Assembly (NCBI GenBank): GCA_011524805.1
Contig: WTJO01000144.1
Span: 1 to 13,958, forward strand
DNA: 13,958 bases
Direction: 5' to 3'
Origin: Alphaproteobacteria bacterium
Lineage (GTDB): Bacteria; Pseudomonadota; Alphaproteobacteria; Puniceispirillales; Puniceispirillaceae
The position numbers were made by a program, and so were the translations under genes. The notes beneath the pieces are model-generated. The model saw only the letters and a program-made list of their open reading frames with translations, had not been told where the DNA came from and did no database searches. Positions within the stretch are counted from its first letter, which is position 1. Every line of letters begins with the position of its first letter. Positions 1 through 6,410 of this stretch are shown in pieces.

Positions 1-7
1 CTGTTTA

Positions 8-13
8 TATACT
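8..13 (+). promoter_or_regulatory. possible -10 box of the riboswitch transcript
   Basis: The hexamer TATACT matches the sigma-70 -10 consensus TATAAT at five of six positions. It sits 13 bases before the first pairing base of the cobalamin riboswitch, a suitable place for a leader RNA start near position 20. Its -35 element would lie at or before the window edge and cannot be checked. The call rests on one short match plus position, so it is tentative. Confidence 0.3.
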
Positions 14-26
14 CAGATATGCAGGA

Positions 27-235
27 TATATTGGTGACCGAGGTGATAAGCCGAGGTATAATAGGGAATCCGGTGCGCTTTAATCATATTATTGTTACTC
101 CGGAGCTGTGCCCGCAACTGTAAGTGGTTGCACATACCAAAATGCCACTGGAAGGCTGATACTGCCACGTGCATATAGGCTATTCGGGAAGGCGGTATGT
201 GTGTAACGCCACGAGCCAGGAAACCTGCCAATATA
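27..235 (+). promoter_or_regulatory. cobalamin (B12) riboswitch
   Basis: This is the adenosylcobalamin-sensing aptamer, which lowers expression of the genes behind it when B12 is plentiful. Conserved blocks appear in the expected order: an AGGGAATCCGGTG core near 62-75, CCGGAGCTGTGCCCGCAACTG with its trailing TAA at about 101-123, a GCCACTG block near 144-150, GGGAAGGC near 186-193, and the B12 box GCCAGGAAACCTGCC at 215-229. The closing helix P1 can be drawn directly, because TATATTGG at 27-34 pairs perfectly with CCAATATA at 228-235. The first downstream start codon is at 283, so the element controls the small membrane protein and the metal ABC transporter behind it. In bacteria such elements control cobalamin synthesis, B12 uptake or cobalt uptake genes; here the targets fit cobalt uptake. 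Confidence 0.95.
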
Positions 236-247
236 GCGCAAAATCAT

Positions 248-276
248 ACCCCGGGGGCGGGTGTCCCCTTATGGAG
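248..276 (+). promoter_or_regulatory. probable expression platform of the riboswitch
   Basis: Between the aptamer and the first gene lies a G/C-rich stretch that can form two mutually exclusive hairpins. One pairs GGGGGC (253-258) with GTCCCC (263-268). The other pairs ACCC (248-251) with GGGT (259-262). The Shine-Dalgarno GGAG (273-276) follows directly, six bases before the ATG at 283. No U-run follows either hairpin, so control at translation initiation seems more likely than termination. The pairing was drawn by eye and no folding energy was computed. Confidence 0.4.
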
Positions 277-282
277 TAGAAC

Positions 283-477
283 ATGGCTCAGTCAGCACTA
301 AAGACAGGCGCAATACCAGCCCCTACTTTGCCCCGGACAGCGATTAACAGCCTGCCCGCCCAAGCATCTCCTCAGGAAATGAATATCACATCTCTCAGCC
401 AGTTCAAGGCATGGCTTGTGGCGATGGGAATAGCTGCATTATTATGGGCATCTATTGTCTATATTCTTGCCCGCTAG
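283..477 (+). CDS. small single-pass membrane protein, first gene of the B12-riboswitch metal-transport operon
   Basis: This encodes a 64-residue protein of a family I do not recognise. The first 40 or so residues are polar and Ala/Pro-rich. One hydrophobic helix spans about residues 45-62 (WLVAMGIAALLWASIVYILA) and the chain ends one residue later in Arg, giving a C-terminally anchored layout. The ATG follows a GGAG site six bases upstream, and the gene is the first after the cobalamin riboswitch, 33 bases ahead of the ATPase. These points support it as a real gene. CbtB, a proposed cobalt-transport subunit, is also about 60 residues with one helix, but it carries a His-rich C-terminal tail that is absent here. 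It may be an accessory or stabilising subunit of the following ABC transporter, by analogy with small subunits of other Co/Ni importers. This role is inferred from position only. Confidence 0.7.
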   Translation: MAQSALKTGAIPAPTLPRTAINSLPAQASPQEMNITSLSQFKAWLVAMGIAALLWASIVYILAR

Positions 478-510
478 ATGTATCCAGCATCTGATTAGCA
501 GGATGACCTG

Positions 511-1254
511 ATGCTCAGCCTACATGATATTGCACTTGGCTATTCTGGCGAGACGATAGCAGATAATGTATCTCTCAGCCTTGAGGCAGGGCAGATCTGT
601 GCTGTTATTGGCCATAATGGTGCTGGCAAATCTACCCTGCTGAGAACCATTATGGGGCTTCAGCCGCCGCTTGCTGGCAGGATTGCCTGGACAGGCGCAA
701 AACCGCGCACGATTGGCTATCTAGGCCGGAGTACGGAAATTGACTGTCAATTTCCTGTCCGCATCAAAGATGTTGTTGCGATGGGGGCATGGAACGGGCT
801 TGATTTCTGGACAGGTATTGATAGTGCCAAAACACGGCAGATTGATGATGCGCTTGCGCGCACCGGACTTGCAAAGATAGCAGACAGACCCTTATTTGAA
901 TGTTCATCAGGCCAGCTTCAGCGCTGTTTTTTCGCCCGTGCCATTGTTCAGGATGCGCCCATCCTGTTGCTAGATGAACCGTTTTCAGCCATTGACCAGA
1001 CAACACAGGCGCAGCTTGTCGAGATTATCCAACAATGGCGGGCCGAGGGACGCGCCATCCTGATTGTGCTTCATGATTTATCTGCTGTAATGACGCTATC
1101 TGACAGCTGTCTGCTTCTTGGCAGACATCGCGCCCGTTTTGGTCAGACAACGCAAATTATCACCCGCCAGAATCTTCTGTCTCATGATTATATCACAGAG
1201 GCTCAGGCCAGCCTGTTATCTCTGCCAGAAAGTGCCGGAGAGTGTGATGTTTGA
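511..1254 (+). CDS. metal ABC transporter ATP-binding protein (ZnuC/TroB family; candidate cobalt importer)
   Basis: This 247-residue cytoplasmic ATPase should power import by the permease and binding protein encoded downstream. Visible motifs are Walker A GHNGAGKST (34-42), a Q-loop Gln near 80, a signature region reading CSSGQLQR (131-138), Walker B LLLDEP (152-157), the D-loop SAID (159-162) and the switch His187 in VLHD. The length is typical of ZnuC/MntB-type ATPases. The signature departs from the usual LSGGQ, with Cys and Ser in its first and third positions; the C-loop Ser, Gly and Gln remain, so activity is plausible. An AGGA site seven bases before ATG 511 supports the start. The last eight bases overlap the permease gene, which indicates translational coupling. 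Metal specificity is not readable from the ATPase; cobalt is inferred from the riboswitch. Confidence 0.92.
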   Translation: MLSLHDIALGYSGETIADNVSLSLEAGQICAVIGHNGAGKSTLLRTIMGLQPPLAGRIAWTGAKPRTIGYLGRSTEIDCQFPVRIKDVVAMGAWNGLDFWTGIDSAKTRQIDDALARTGLAKIADRPLFECSSGQLQRCFFARAIVQDAPILLLDEPFSAIDQTTQAQLVEIIQQWRAEGRAILIVLHDLSAVMTLSDSCLLLGRHRARFGQTTQIITRQNLLSHDYITEAQASLLSLPESAGECDV

Positions 1255-2086
1255 CTGGCTAGCCTATGATTTTATGCAGCGTGCGCTTGTCGCTAGCTCT
1301 ATCCTGAGTATTTCGATTGCACCTGTCGGTGTGTTTCTTGTGTTGCGCAGGCTATCTCTGGCAGGTGAAGCCATGGCACATGCGATTGTGCCGGGGATTG
1401 TGATCGCCTTTGTTGCGTTCGGGCTATCTGTTATCTCAATGATAACTGGCGGGATGATCGCCGGCATTGTGGTTGCGCTGGCTACCTCGATGCTGGCACG
1501 CCGCACCCTTATCCGCGAAGATGGCTCTCTTGCCTCGCTATATCTTATTGCGCTGGCGCTGGGGATTTTCATTCTGTCTGCCGCAGGCTCTGCTGTGCCG
1601 CTAAAAAGTTTTCTGTTTGGTTCTGCCCTTGGCATCGGAGATGATACGCTGGTGCTGATAGGGGTGATCGCCACGATTACGCTGTTCAGCTTTGCCATTA
1701 TGCTTCGTCCGCTTATCAGCGCAACTTTTGATCCTGTATTTTTTGAAACCCAGTCGCGCCATCTAGGGCTGGTCCAGCAATGGTTTATGTTTCTGCTTGT
1801 CCTTAATCTGCTTGCCGCCTTCAAATCTCTGGGCACATTGATGGCGGTTGGTCTGATGATCCTGCCAGCTACCGCCGCGCGCTACTGGGTATCTACCATC
1901 ACAGGCTATCTGTTGCTGACCTTCATCTTTGCACTGCTTAGCTGCTGGGCAGGGCTTATCCTGTCATTCTATCTCAGCAATGTCCCCACAGGACCAGCTA
2001 TTGTGCTTGTTGCCGGCTGTATCTTTTTCATCAGCCTGTTTTGCGCCCCGCTTGGTCTGTTGCGCGGCAGCATAGTGCGGAAATAA
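1247..2086 (+). CDS. metal ABC transporter permease (ABC-3 family, ZnuB/TroC-like)
   Basis: This is a 279-residue inner-membrane permease, mostly hydrophobic with roughly seven to nine membrane helices. Family landmarks are LVLRRLSLAGEAMAHAIVPG near residues 32-51, LMAVGLMILPATAAR in the second half, and NVPTGP near the penultimate helix. All are typical of zinc/manganese-type ABC-3 permeases. The frame is open upstream to 1118, but the first 43 codons of that longer version lie inside the ATPase gene and look like a shadow. ATG 1247 follows a GGAGAG ribosome site and yields the usual N-terminus of the family, so I chose it. The gene overlaps the ATPase stop by eight bases, and the binding-protein gene starts 20 bases after its own stop. 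Confidence 0.92.
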   Translation: MFDWLAYDFMQRALVASSILSISIAPVGVFLVLRRLSLAGEAMAHAIVPGIVIAFVAFGLSVISMITGGMIAGIVVALATSMLARRTLIREDGSLASLYLIALALGIFILSAAGSAVPLKSFLFGSALGIGDDTLVLIGVIATITLFSFAIMLRPLISATFDPVFFETQSRHLGLVQQWFMFLLVLNLLAAFKSLGTLMAVGLMILPATAARYWVSTITGYLLLTFIFALLSCWAGLILSFYLSNVPTGPAIVLVAGCIFFISLFCAPLGLLRGSIVRK

Positions 2087-2106
2087 CAATTTAGAGGGGA
2101 AATAAT

Positions 2107-2985
2107 ATGAAATATCTATCTGGCGTGATAGCCGCCCTTGCGATGATATTTCTATCTGCCTGTCCGTCATGGGCAAAACTGGATGTTGTTGCCAGCTTTT
2201 CCATTCTTGGTGACATGGTCGAACAGGTCGCAGGCGATAAAGCCACAGTGACCACCATTGTCGGGCCAGATGCTGACGCCCATCTTTATGCGCCTACCAC
2301 AGGTGATGCTGTCGCTGTATCTGAGGCCGATCTTGTGATTGTCAACGGTCTGGGGTTTGAGACATGGTCTGCCAAGCTTATTGACGCCTCAGGCACAGAC
2401 GCGGCAATCGCTGTTGCAACAACAGGCATAACCCCGCTTCTGGTTGAGGGCGAAATTGACCCGCATGCATGGAATGCGCTTTCTAATGCCATTATCTATG
2501 TTGATAATATCGAGGCTGCGCTATCTGCCGCCAGCCCCGAAGATGCCGCCATATTCAAACAGAATGCTGATGCCTATCGCGCACAACTGGACAGGCTTCA
2601 CAGGCGCGCCCTTGCAGATATTGCCAGCCTGCCAGCAGACAGCCGGATTGTGGTCACAGCACATGATGCATTTGGCTATCTGGCTGATGCATATGGGCTG
2701 ACATTTCTGGCACCGCAAGGCATAGACACAGAGGCTGAGCCATCCGCAAAAGAGCTGGCCAAATTGATAGGCTTTTTGAATGAAACAGGCGCAGGCGCGC
2801 TATTTGTTGAAAATATCGCCAATAGCGACCTGATTACCCAGATTTCCCGTGAGACAGGCCTGCAGATAGGTGGCAGACTGTATTCTGACGCGCTTTCTGT
2901 CAGGGGTTCGCCAGCAACATCCTATCTTGCCATGTTCACCCATAATCTTGAGCTGATCATAAACACGCTTGCCGCATCAAAATAG
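2107..2985 (+). CDS. periplasmic metal-binding protein of the ABC transporter (TroA/ZnuA family; candidate cobalt binder)
   Basis: This 292-residue cluster A-I solute-binding protein should capture a divalent metal in the periplasm and deliver it to the permease. The four expected ligands are visible: His59 in DADAHLYAP, His120 in DPHAW, His186 in TAHDAFGYLADAYGL, and Asp261 in LYSDALS. This His/His/His/Asp set and the C-terminal pattern (LYSD, then TSYLAMFTHN) resemble Treponema TroA closely. The long His-rich loop of many zinc-specific ZnuA proteins is absent. Residues 1-23 form an export signal. Cleavage after SWA (23) gives a soluble protein, but LSAC at 16-19 also fits a lipobox, so it could instead be a lipoprotein on Cys19. 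A GAGGGG site precedes ATG 2107. Cobalt specificity is inferred from the upstream B12 riboswitch; Zn or Mn cannot be excluded by sequence. Confidence 0.92.
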   Translation: MKYLSGVIAALAMIFLSACPSWAKLDVVASFSILGDMVEQVAGDKATVTTIVGPDADAHLYAPTTGDAVAVSEADLVIVNGLGFETWSAKLIDASGTDAAIAVATTGITPLLVEGEIDPHAWNALSNAIIYVDNIEAALSAASPEDAAIFKQNADAYRAQLDRLHRRALADIASLPADSRIVVTAHDAFGYLADAYGLTFLAPQGIDTEAEPSAKELAKLIGFLNETGAGALFVENIANSDLITQISRETGLQIGGRLYSDALSVRGSPATSYLAMFTHNLELIINTLAASK

Positions 2986-2995
2986 ATAGCAGGCA

Positions 2996-4183
2996 TTACG
3001 CCCTGTCTTCATGCATATTCAGATGCAAATGCGTGTCATGATAAGGGTGCGCTAGCGCAACCGCTTCATCAATTTCAAAGCCGATGCCGGGGCGGTCTGG
3101 CACAATCACATAGCCATCTTGCCAGTCGATTTTTTCTGTCAGAATCTCGGCATAAAACCCGCCCCATGTCCGGATTGATTCCAGAATCAGAAAATTCGGA
3201 CAGGTAGCAGAAAGCTGGATATTTGCTGCCGCAACAATCGGCCCGCAATAAAGATGCGGAGCGATATGGGCATAATATGTCTCTGCCATGCCGGCAATTT
3301 TCTTAGCTTCAAGCAGTCCGCCTACACGTCCCAGATTCATCTGCAAAATAGAGGCAGCGCCAGTCTCCAAAATGCGGGCAAATTCATATTTTGTGGTCAG
3401 CCTTTCGCCTGTTGCAATCGGAATTGAGGTAGCGCGCGCTACCTGTGCCATCATCTCCGGCCGTTCAGGCGGTGTTGGCTCTTCAAACCATAGCGGGTCA
3501 TAGGTCTGCATCATCGCCGCCATCCGCTTTGCCCCTGCAACAGAAAATTGCCCATGAGTGCCAAACAGCAAATCAGCCCGCGCCCCTGCAACCTCTCTTA
3601 AGACACGCAAAAACTGCTCTGAGCGGTCAATATCCTCCAGACTTGGCATATGCGGGTCTAAAATGGTGTACGCGCCGGCAGGATCAAATTTAACAGCTGT
3701 AAACCCTTCTTGAATATAGCGTTCTGCTATCTCTGCCGAGGCATCAGGGTCAGCATAGAATGTTTCTGCGTCTGCGCCTTCAGGCGGATAGAGATAGCTA
3801 TAGCTTCTGAGCTTTTGATGCAATTTGCCACCAAGCAGGTTATGCACAGGCTGATCTGTGGCCTTGCCAATAATATCCCAACAGGCAATCTCAAGCCCGC
3901 TTAATACCCCCATCAGGGAAATATCGGGACGTTGAGAGAAGCCTCTGCTATAGACGCGCCGCCAGATTTTTTCAATCTGGAACGGGTCTTCGCCAGCCAT
4001 CTCATGCGCAAACACCTCTTCGGCCATGGCCGCCACCAGATGCGGGCCAAAGCTGGCATTATATATCTCGCCCCATCCTGTGATGCCACATTGTGTTGTC
4101 AGCTTGACAAATATGAAATAACGGCCACCTATTCCGGGCGACGGATTACCAACCACAAAGCTGTCACATCTATCCAGTTTCAT
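2996..4183 (-). CDS. enolase-superfamily (mandelate racemase subgroup) sugar-acid dehydratase-like protein, D-galactonate dehydratase-like
   Basis: This is a 395-residue cytoplasmic protein with an N-terminal capping domain (about 1-125) and a (beta/alpha)-barrel. Such enzymes abstract the proton alpha to a carboxylate of a sugar acid and often eliminate water. Compared with E. coli D-galactonate dehydratase, the matching residues are His210 (in GTHGQ), Glu234/Glu235 (WFEEP), Glu260 (TGERL), His310 (APHLYCGP) and Glu335 (LILES). The Asp that normally precedes the barrel His by two residues as first metal ligand is Gly208 here. Lys165 (AVKFDP) lies in the second-strand region. The substrate is unknown; galactonate or a related aldonate is a guess supported by the neighbouring galactoside genes. 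The gene follows the alcohol dehydrogenase by 17 bases, so the two are probably co-transcribed. Its own ribosome site is weak. It converges on the metal-binding-protein gene, ending 10 bases from it. Confidence 0.85.
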   Translation of the reverse strand: MKLDRCDSFVVGNPSPGIGGRYFIFVKLTTQCGITGWGEIYNASFGPHLVAAMAEEVFAHEMAGEDPFQIEKIWRRVYSRGFSQRPDISLMGVLSGLEIACWDIIGKATDQPVHNLLGGKLHQKLRSYSYLYPPEGADAETFYADPDASAEIAERYIQEGFTAVKFDPAGAYTILDPHMPSLEDIDRSEQFLRVLREVAGARADLLFGTHGQFSVAGAKRMAAMMQTYDPLWFEEPTPPERPEMMAQVARATSIPIATGERLTTKYEFARILETGAASILQMNLGRVGGLLEAKKIAGMAETYYAHIAPHLYCGPIVAAANIQLSATCPNFLILESIRTWGGFYAEILTEKIDWQDGYVIVPDRPGIGFEIDEAVALAHPYHDTHLHLNMHEDRA

Positions 4184-4200
4184 CTAATGCTCGTCTGTAT

Positions 4201-5283
4201 TCATCTCATCGTAACAATAATACGCACATTTTCAGCCTGCTGGGCTGCGGCTATCGCATCATTAATCTGGTTAAAATCAAACCGTCCGGAGATAAGTTCG
4301 TCAAGCACCCATTTGCCCTCGCGATATAGCGAAATAATTTCCGGAATATCCTGTCTTATCTGCGCCATGCCCATTTTTGTGCCGATAATGGTCTGGCCAT
4401 AGCTTGCCAGATTGGTCATCTCAATCTCGGACATGTCACCAGATGGCGGCAGACCCATCACTACCAGCCGCCCGCCCGGCTTTAATAGGCGGAGCGCACT
4501 TGAAATCACAGATGCAGATCCCACCGCAACCAGCACAGCATCATAGCCTGTATCATCTGTGACTGCTCTGGCCTTTTCATAATCTGCATCTTCTGCCAGC
4601 CGCACAAAATCTGTTGCGCCAAGCTGTCTGGAAATAGCCTGTTTAGAGGGGCTTGTATCAATCGCCGTGATAATAGAGGCACCGGCAATGCGAGCGGCCT
4701 GTATCGCATTCACCCCGACACCGCCGCACCCGACAATGGCAACTGTTTCGCCTTTGCATATTTTGGCAACATGCCTGACAGCGCCATAGCCGGTGATAAC
4801 ACCGCAACCGATTAACGCGCCAATATCAGATGGCATATCATCTGGCAGGCGGACTATCTGGCGTTCATGCACAATCACCTGTTCGGCAAAAGCGCCCGTA
4901 TGCATCGCAGACCAGACAGCCTCGCCATCTTCTGTTCTGGCAGTCGCGCCCTCACCAGAGGCAGGTGGTATGGCGCACAATGCCTCTGCACCGCCTGAAC
5001 AGACAGAACAGCCACCACATGATCTCATCAAGGTGACGATCACTCTGTCACCTTTACCAAATTCAGATGATGGGCTGCCTATCTCGATCACCGTGCCCGC
5101 CGCCTCATGACCATATATGGCAGGCAGCGCCCCGCCCCAATAGCCATGGATGAAGCTGACATCAGAATGGCATATCGCCACCGCATCAATGCTGATTTTC
5201 ACTTCACCAGCATCAGGCTTGCCAATCGCTACTGTTTCAATCTCTAGCGGCGCCCTGAACTGTCTACAAATTGCGGCCTTCAT
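4201..5283 (-). CDS. zinc-dependent alcohol dehydrogenase, medium-chain family
   Basis: This is a 360-residue cytoplasmic NAD(P)-dependent oxidoreductase. Catalytic zinc ligands are Cys38 (CHSD), His59-Glu60 (GHEAAG) and Cys160 (IGCGV). The structural zinc site is complete, with Cys89, Cys92, Cys95 and Cys103. The Rossmann motif GCGGVG is at 185-190, and Asp209 at the end of the next strand favours NAD over NADP. The overall form resembles class III-like alcohol dehydrogenases, but the substrate cannot be read from sequence. A strong AGGTGGGA ribosome site precedes the ATG. The gene leads a two-gene - strand operon with the sugar-acid dehydratase-like gene, so a polyol, sugar or aldehyde giving rise to a sugar acid is possible (inference). 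Confidence 0.9.
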   Translation of the reverse strand: MKAAICRQFRAPLEIETVAIGKPDAGEVKISIDAVAICHSDVSFIHGYWGGALPAIYGHEAAGTVIEIGSPSSEFGKGDRVIVTLMRSCGGCSVCSGGAEALCAIPPASGEGATARTEDGEAVWSAMHTGAFAEQVIVHERQIVRLPDDMPSDIGALIGCGVITGYGAVRHVAKICKGETVAIVGCGGVGVNAIQAARIAGASIITAIDTSPSKQAISRQLGATDFVRLAEDADYEKARAVTDDTGYDAVLVAVGSASVISSALRLLKPGGRLVVMGLPPSGDMSEIEMTNLASYGQTIIGTKMGMAQIRQDIPEIISLYREGKWVLDELISGRFDFNQINDAIAAAQQAENVRIIVTMR

Positions 5284-5392
5284 ATCAACATCCCACCTAT
5301 ATACCTAACTCACGTACCAGCTATCATATTTCGGTCTGATGGTGGCAGAGTTATCATAAATCAGTAAAACGATTAAGCCGCAAACTGCATCA

Positions 5393-5407
5393 GATACGAC
5401 CCGTATC
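5393..5407. promoter_or_regulatory. 15-bp palindrome, candidate operator
   Basis: GATACG and CGTATC form a perfect six-base inverted repeat around an ACC centre. It lies in the 165-base gap between the MelR-like gene and the alcohol dehydrogenase operon, about 110 bases upstream of the dehydrogenase start. It has no T-run directly behind it on either strand, so it does not look like an intrinsic terminator. A dimeric repressor site controlling the dehydrogenase operon is the simplest reading, but the regulator is not identified. The rest of this gap shows only the dehydrogenase ribosome site. Confidence 0.35.
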
Positions 5408-5448
5408 GCATGGAGTATGTTTTTGGGGGTCAGAGAAGACAGGCTGCA

Positions 5449-6291
5449 TCAGCGTTTATGATCACGCCTGAACTGCTGAGGTGTTTTGCCTGTATCTGCA
5501 ATAAATACCTCGTAAAATCTGGATAACGAGCCAAAGCCCGAATCAAGGGCGATGGTTATCACCTTCTCGTTATTGTCAATCAGCGCGACCTTGGCATGGT
5601 GCAGGCGTAGCTGGTTCAGATAGCTGACAATGGACTGGCCAAGGGATTTTTTGAAAGCGCCCATCGCATATCCTGACGAAATGGCCGCCGCATTGGCCAC
5701 ATCCTCTACGGTTATCGGGCTGGTATAATGTTCGGCCAGAAACCTGATCATTTTATGCACATGCTGAGAGCTTTTATGGCCTGTCTTGTCTGCGTTCGTA
5801 TCGGCATTATCACCCATATGCCAGCCATCAAATGACTGGCGCCGCAGCCGCAATTGCAATTCCAGTCTGGCAATCTGGATCAGCTTTGCTTCCATCGAAT
5901 GATAATCACGATGCCAGCGCCGGAAATTCAGAATATCTGCCTCGACAATGCTGGTAGAACTGATCACCTGACCTGTAAACAGAGCAGACAAAAAATTGTC
6001 AGGCATCGACCATGATAACAGTTCTGGCAAAGGCAGGTTGGCAATATATAGCTCACCTGTTCTGTCTATCTGGCTAAGCCGGTGCGGAATCTGTCCCCAA
6101 AATACGCTAACCTGTCTGTCCTTGGCGATTGCCGGCCCCATCTGGGTTTGATAGATCAGATCGCATCCGACAGGCAGTAAAATTTCAACATGATTATGCG
6201 AATGATTTTCAAGCATCACCTTCGGCATATGGTGCTGCATGAAAAACCCTTCGGGGAATTGCTTGATATCTAATATTTCCAACCCGTTCAT
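5449..6291 (-). CDS. melR: MelR-like AraC-family transcriptional regulator
   Basis: This 280-residue regulator probably senses an alpha-galactoside and activates the divergent transport and melA operon. The N-terminal half is a cupin-like sensing domain with His30, His32 and Glu36 in HSHNHVE, followed by FWGQIPHRL and NLPLPELLSW, both of which echo E. coli MelR. The C-terminal part (about 180-277) holds two helix-turn-helix units: ITVEDVANAAAISSGYAMG, and the conserved IALDSGFGSLSRFYEVF ending in TPQQFRR. The resemblance to MelR extends over most of the chain. The gene is divergent from the binding-protein operon across a 214-base gap. The first ATG has no strong ribosome site, and another ATG at codon 18 (FFMQHHMP) is a possible alternative start. 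Confidence 0.88.
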   Translation of the reverse strand: MNGLEILDIKQFPEGFFMQHHMPKVMLENHSHNHVEILLPVGCDLIYQTQMGPAIAKDRQVSVFWGQIPHRLSQIDRTGELYIANLPLPELLSWSMPDNFLSALFTGQVISSTSIVEADILNFRRWHRDYHSMEAKLIQIARLELQLRLRRQSFDGWHMGDNADTNADKTGHKSSQHVHKMIRFLAEHYTSPITVEDVANAAAISSGYAMGAFKKSLGQSIVSYLNQLRLHHAKVALIDNNEKVITIALDSGFGSLSRFYEVFIADTGKTPQQFRRDHKR

Positions 6292-6410
6292 TTTTCTAAT
6301 GTGGTCTGTTTTTCACAAAGAATAAAGATAAAATATGAGAATACCGGAAAAATAATGCAGTTTGACGGAAGCCTCTCCATCAAATTTTGGTTTTGATAAT
6401 CAAAGAAAAC

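Noticed and set aside
13..231. 72-codon open frame on the - strand
   Set aside because: It lies entirely within the cobalamin riboswitch on the opposite strand. Its sequence is constrained by RNA structure and resembles no protein I know.
283..477. CbtB assignment for the small membrane protein
   Set aside because: Size and single helix fit, but the His-rich C-terminal tail is missing and no frame after the stop codon supplies it, so the name is not justified.
1118..1246. Longer N-terminus for the ABC-3 permease
   Set aside because: This stretch overlaps the end of the ATPase gene in another frame and is not permease-like. ATG 1247 has a ribosome site and gives the normal family start.
1264..1836. 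190-codon open frame antisense to the permease
   Set aside because: It is a low-complexity, Ser/Arg/Ile/Pro-rich translation typical of a shadow of a membrane-protein gene, and no ribosome site was seen.
511..2985. Zur-controlled zinc importer ZnuABC
   Set aside because: Family membership fits, but the regulatory element in front is a B12 riboswitch and I saw no convincing Zur or Fur palindrome. Zinc transport is not excluded biochemically.
2996..4183. 3,6-anhydro-L-galactonate cycloisomerase assignment for the enolase-superfamily protein
   Set aside because: It was tempting because of the marine galactan context, but the catalytic blocks follow the galactonate dehydratase pattern (THG, APH, LES) more than what I recall of the cycloisomerase.
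5444..5452. Repeat CTGCATCAG at 5385-5393 and 5444-5452
   Set aside because: It is only nine bases long, and one copy overlaps the regulator stop codon. It is likely chance.
6379..6397. ATCAAA / TTTGAT inverted repeat upstream of the binding-protein gene
   Set aside because: Short, AT-rich and without a clear spacing relation to a promoter; too weak to call alone.
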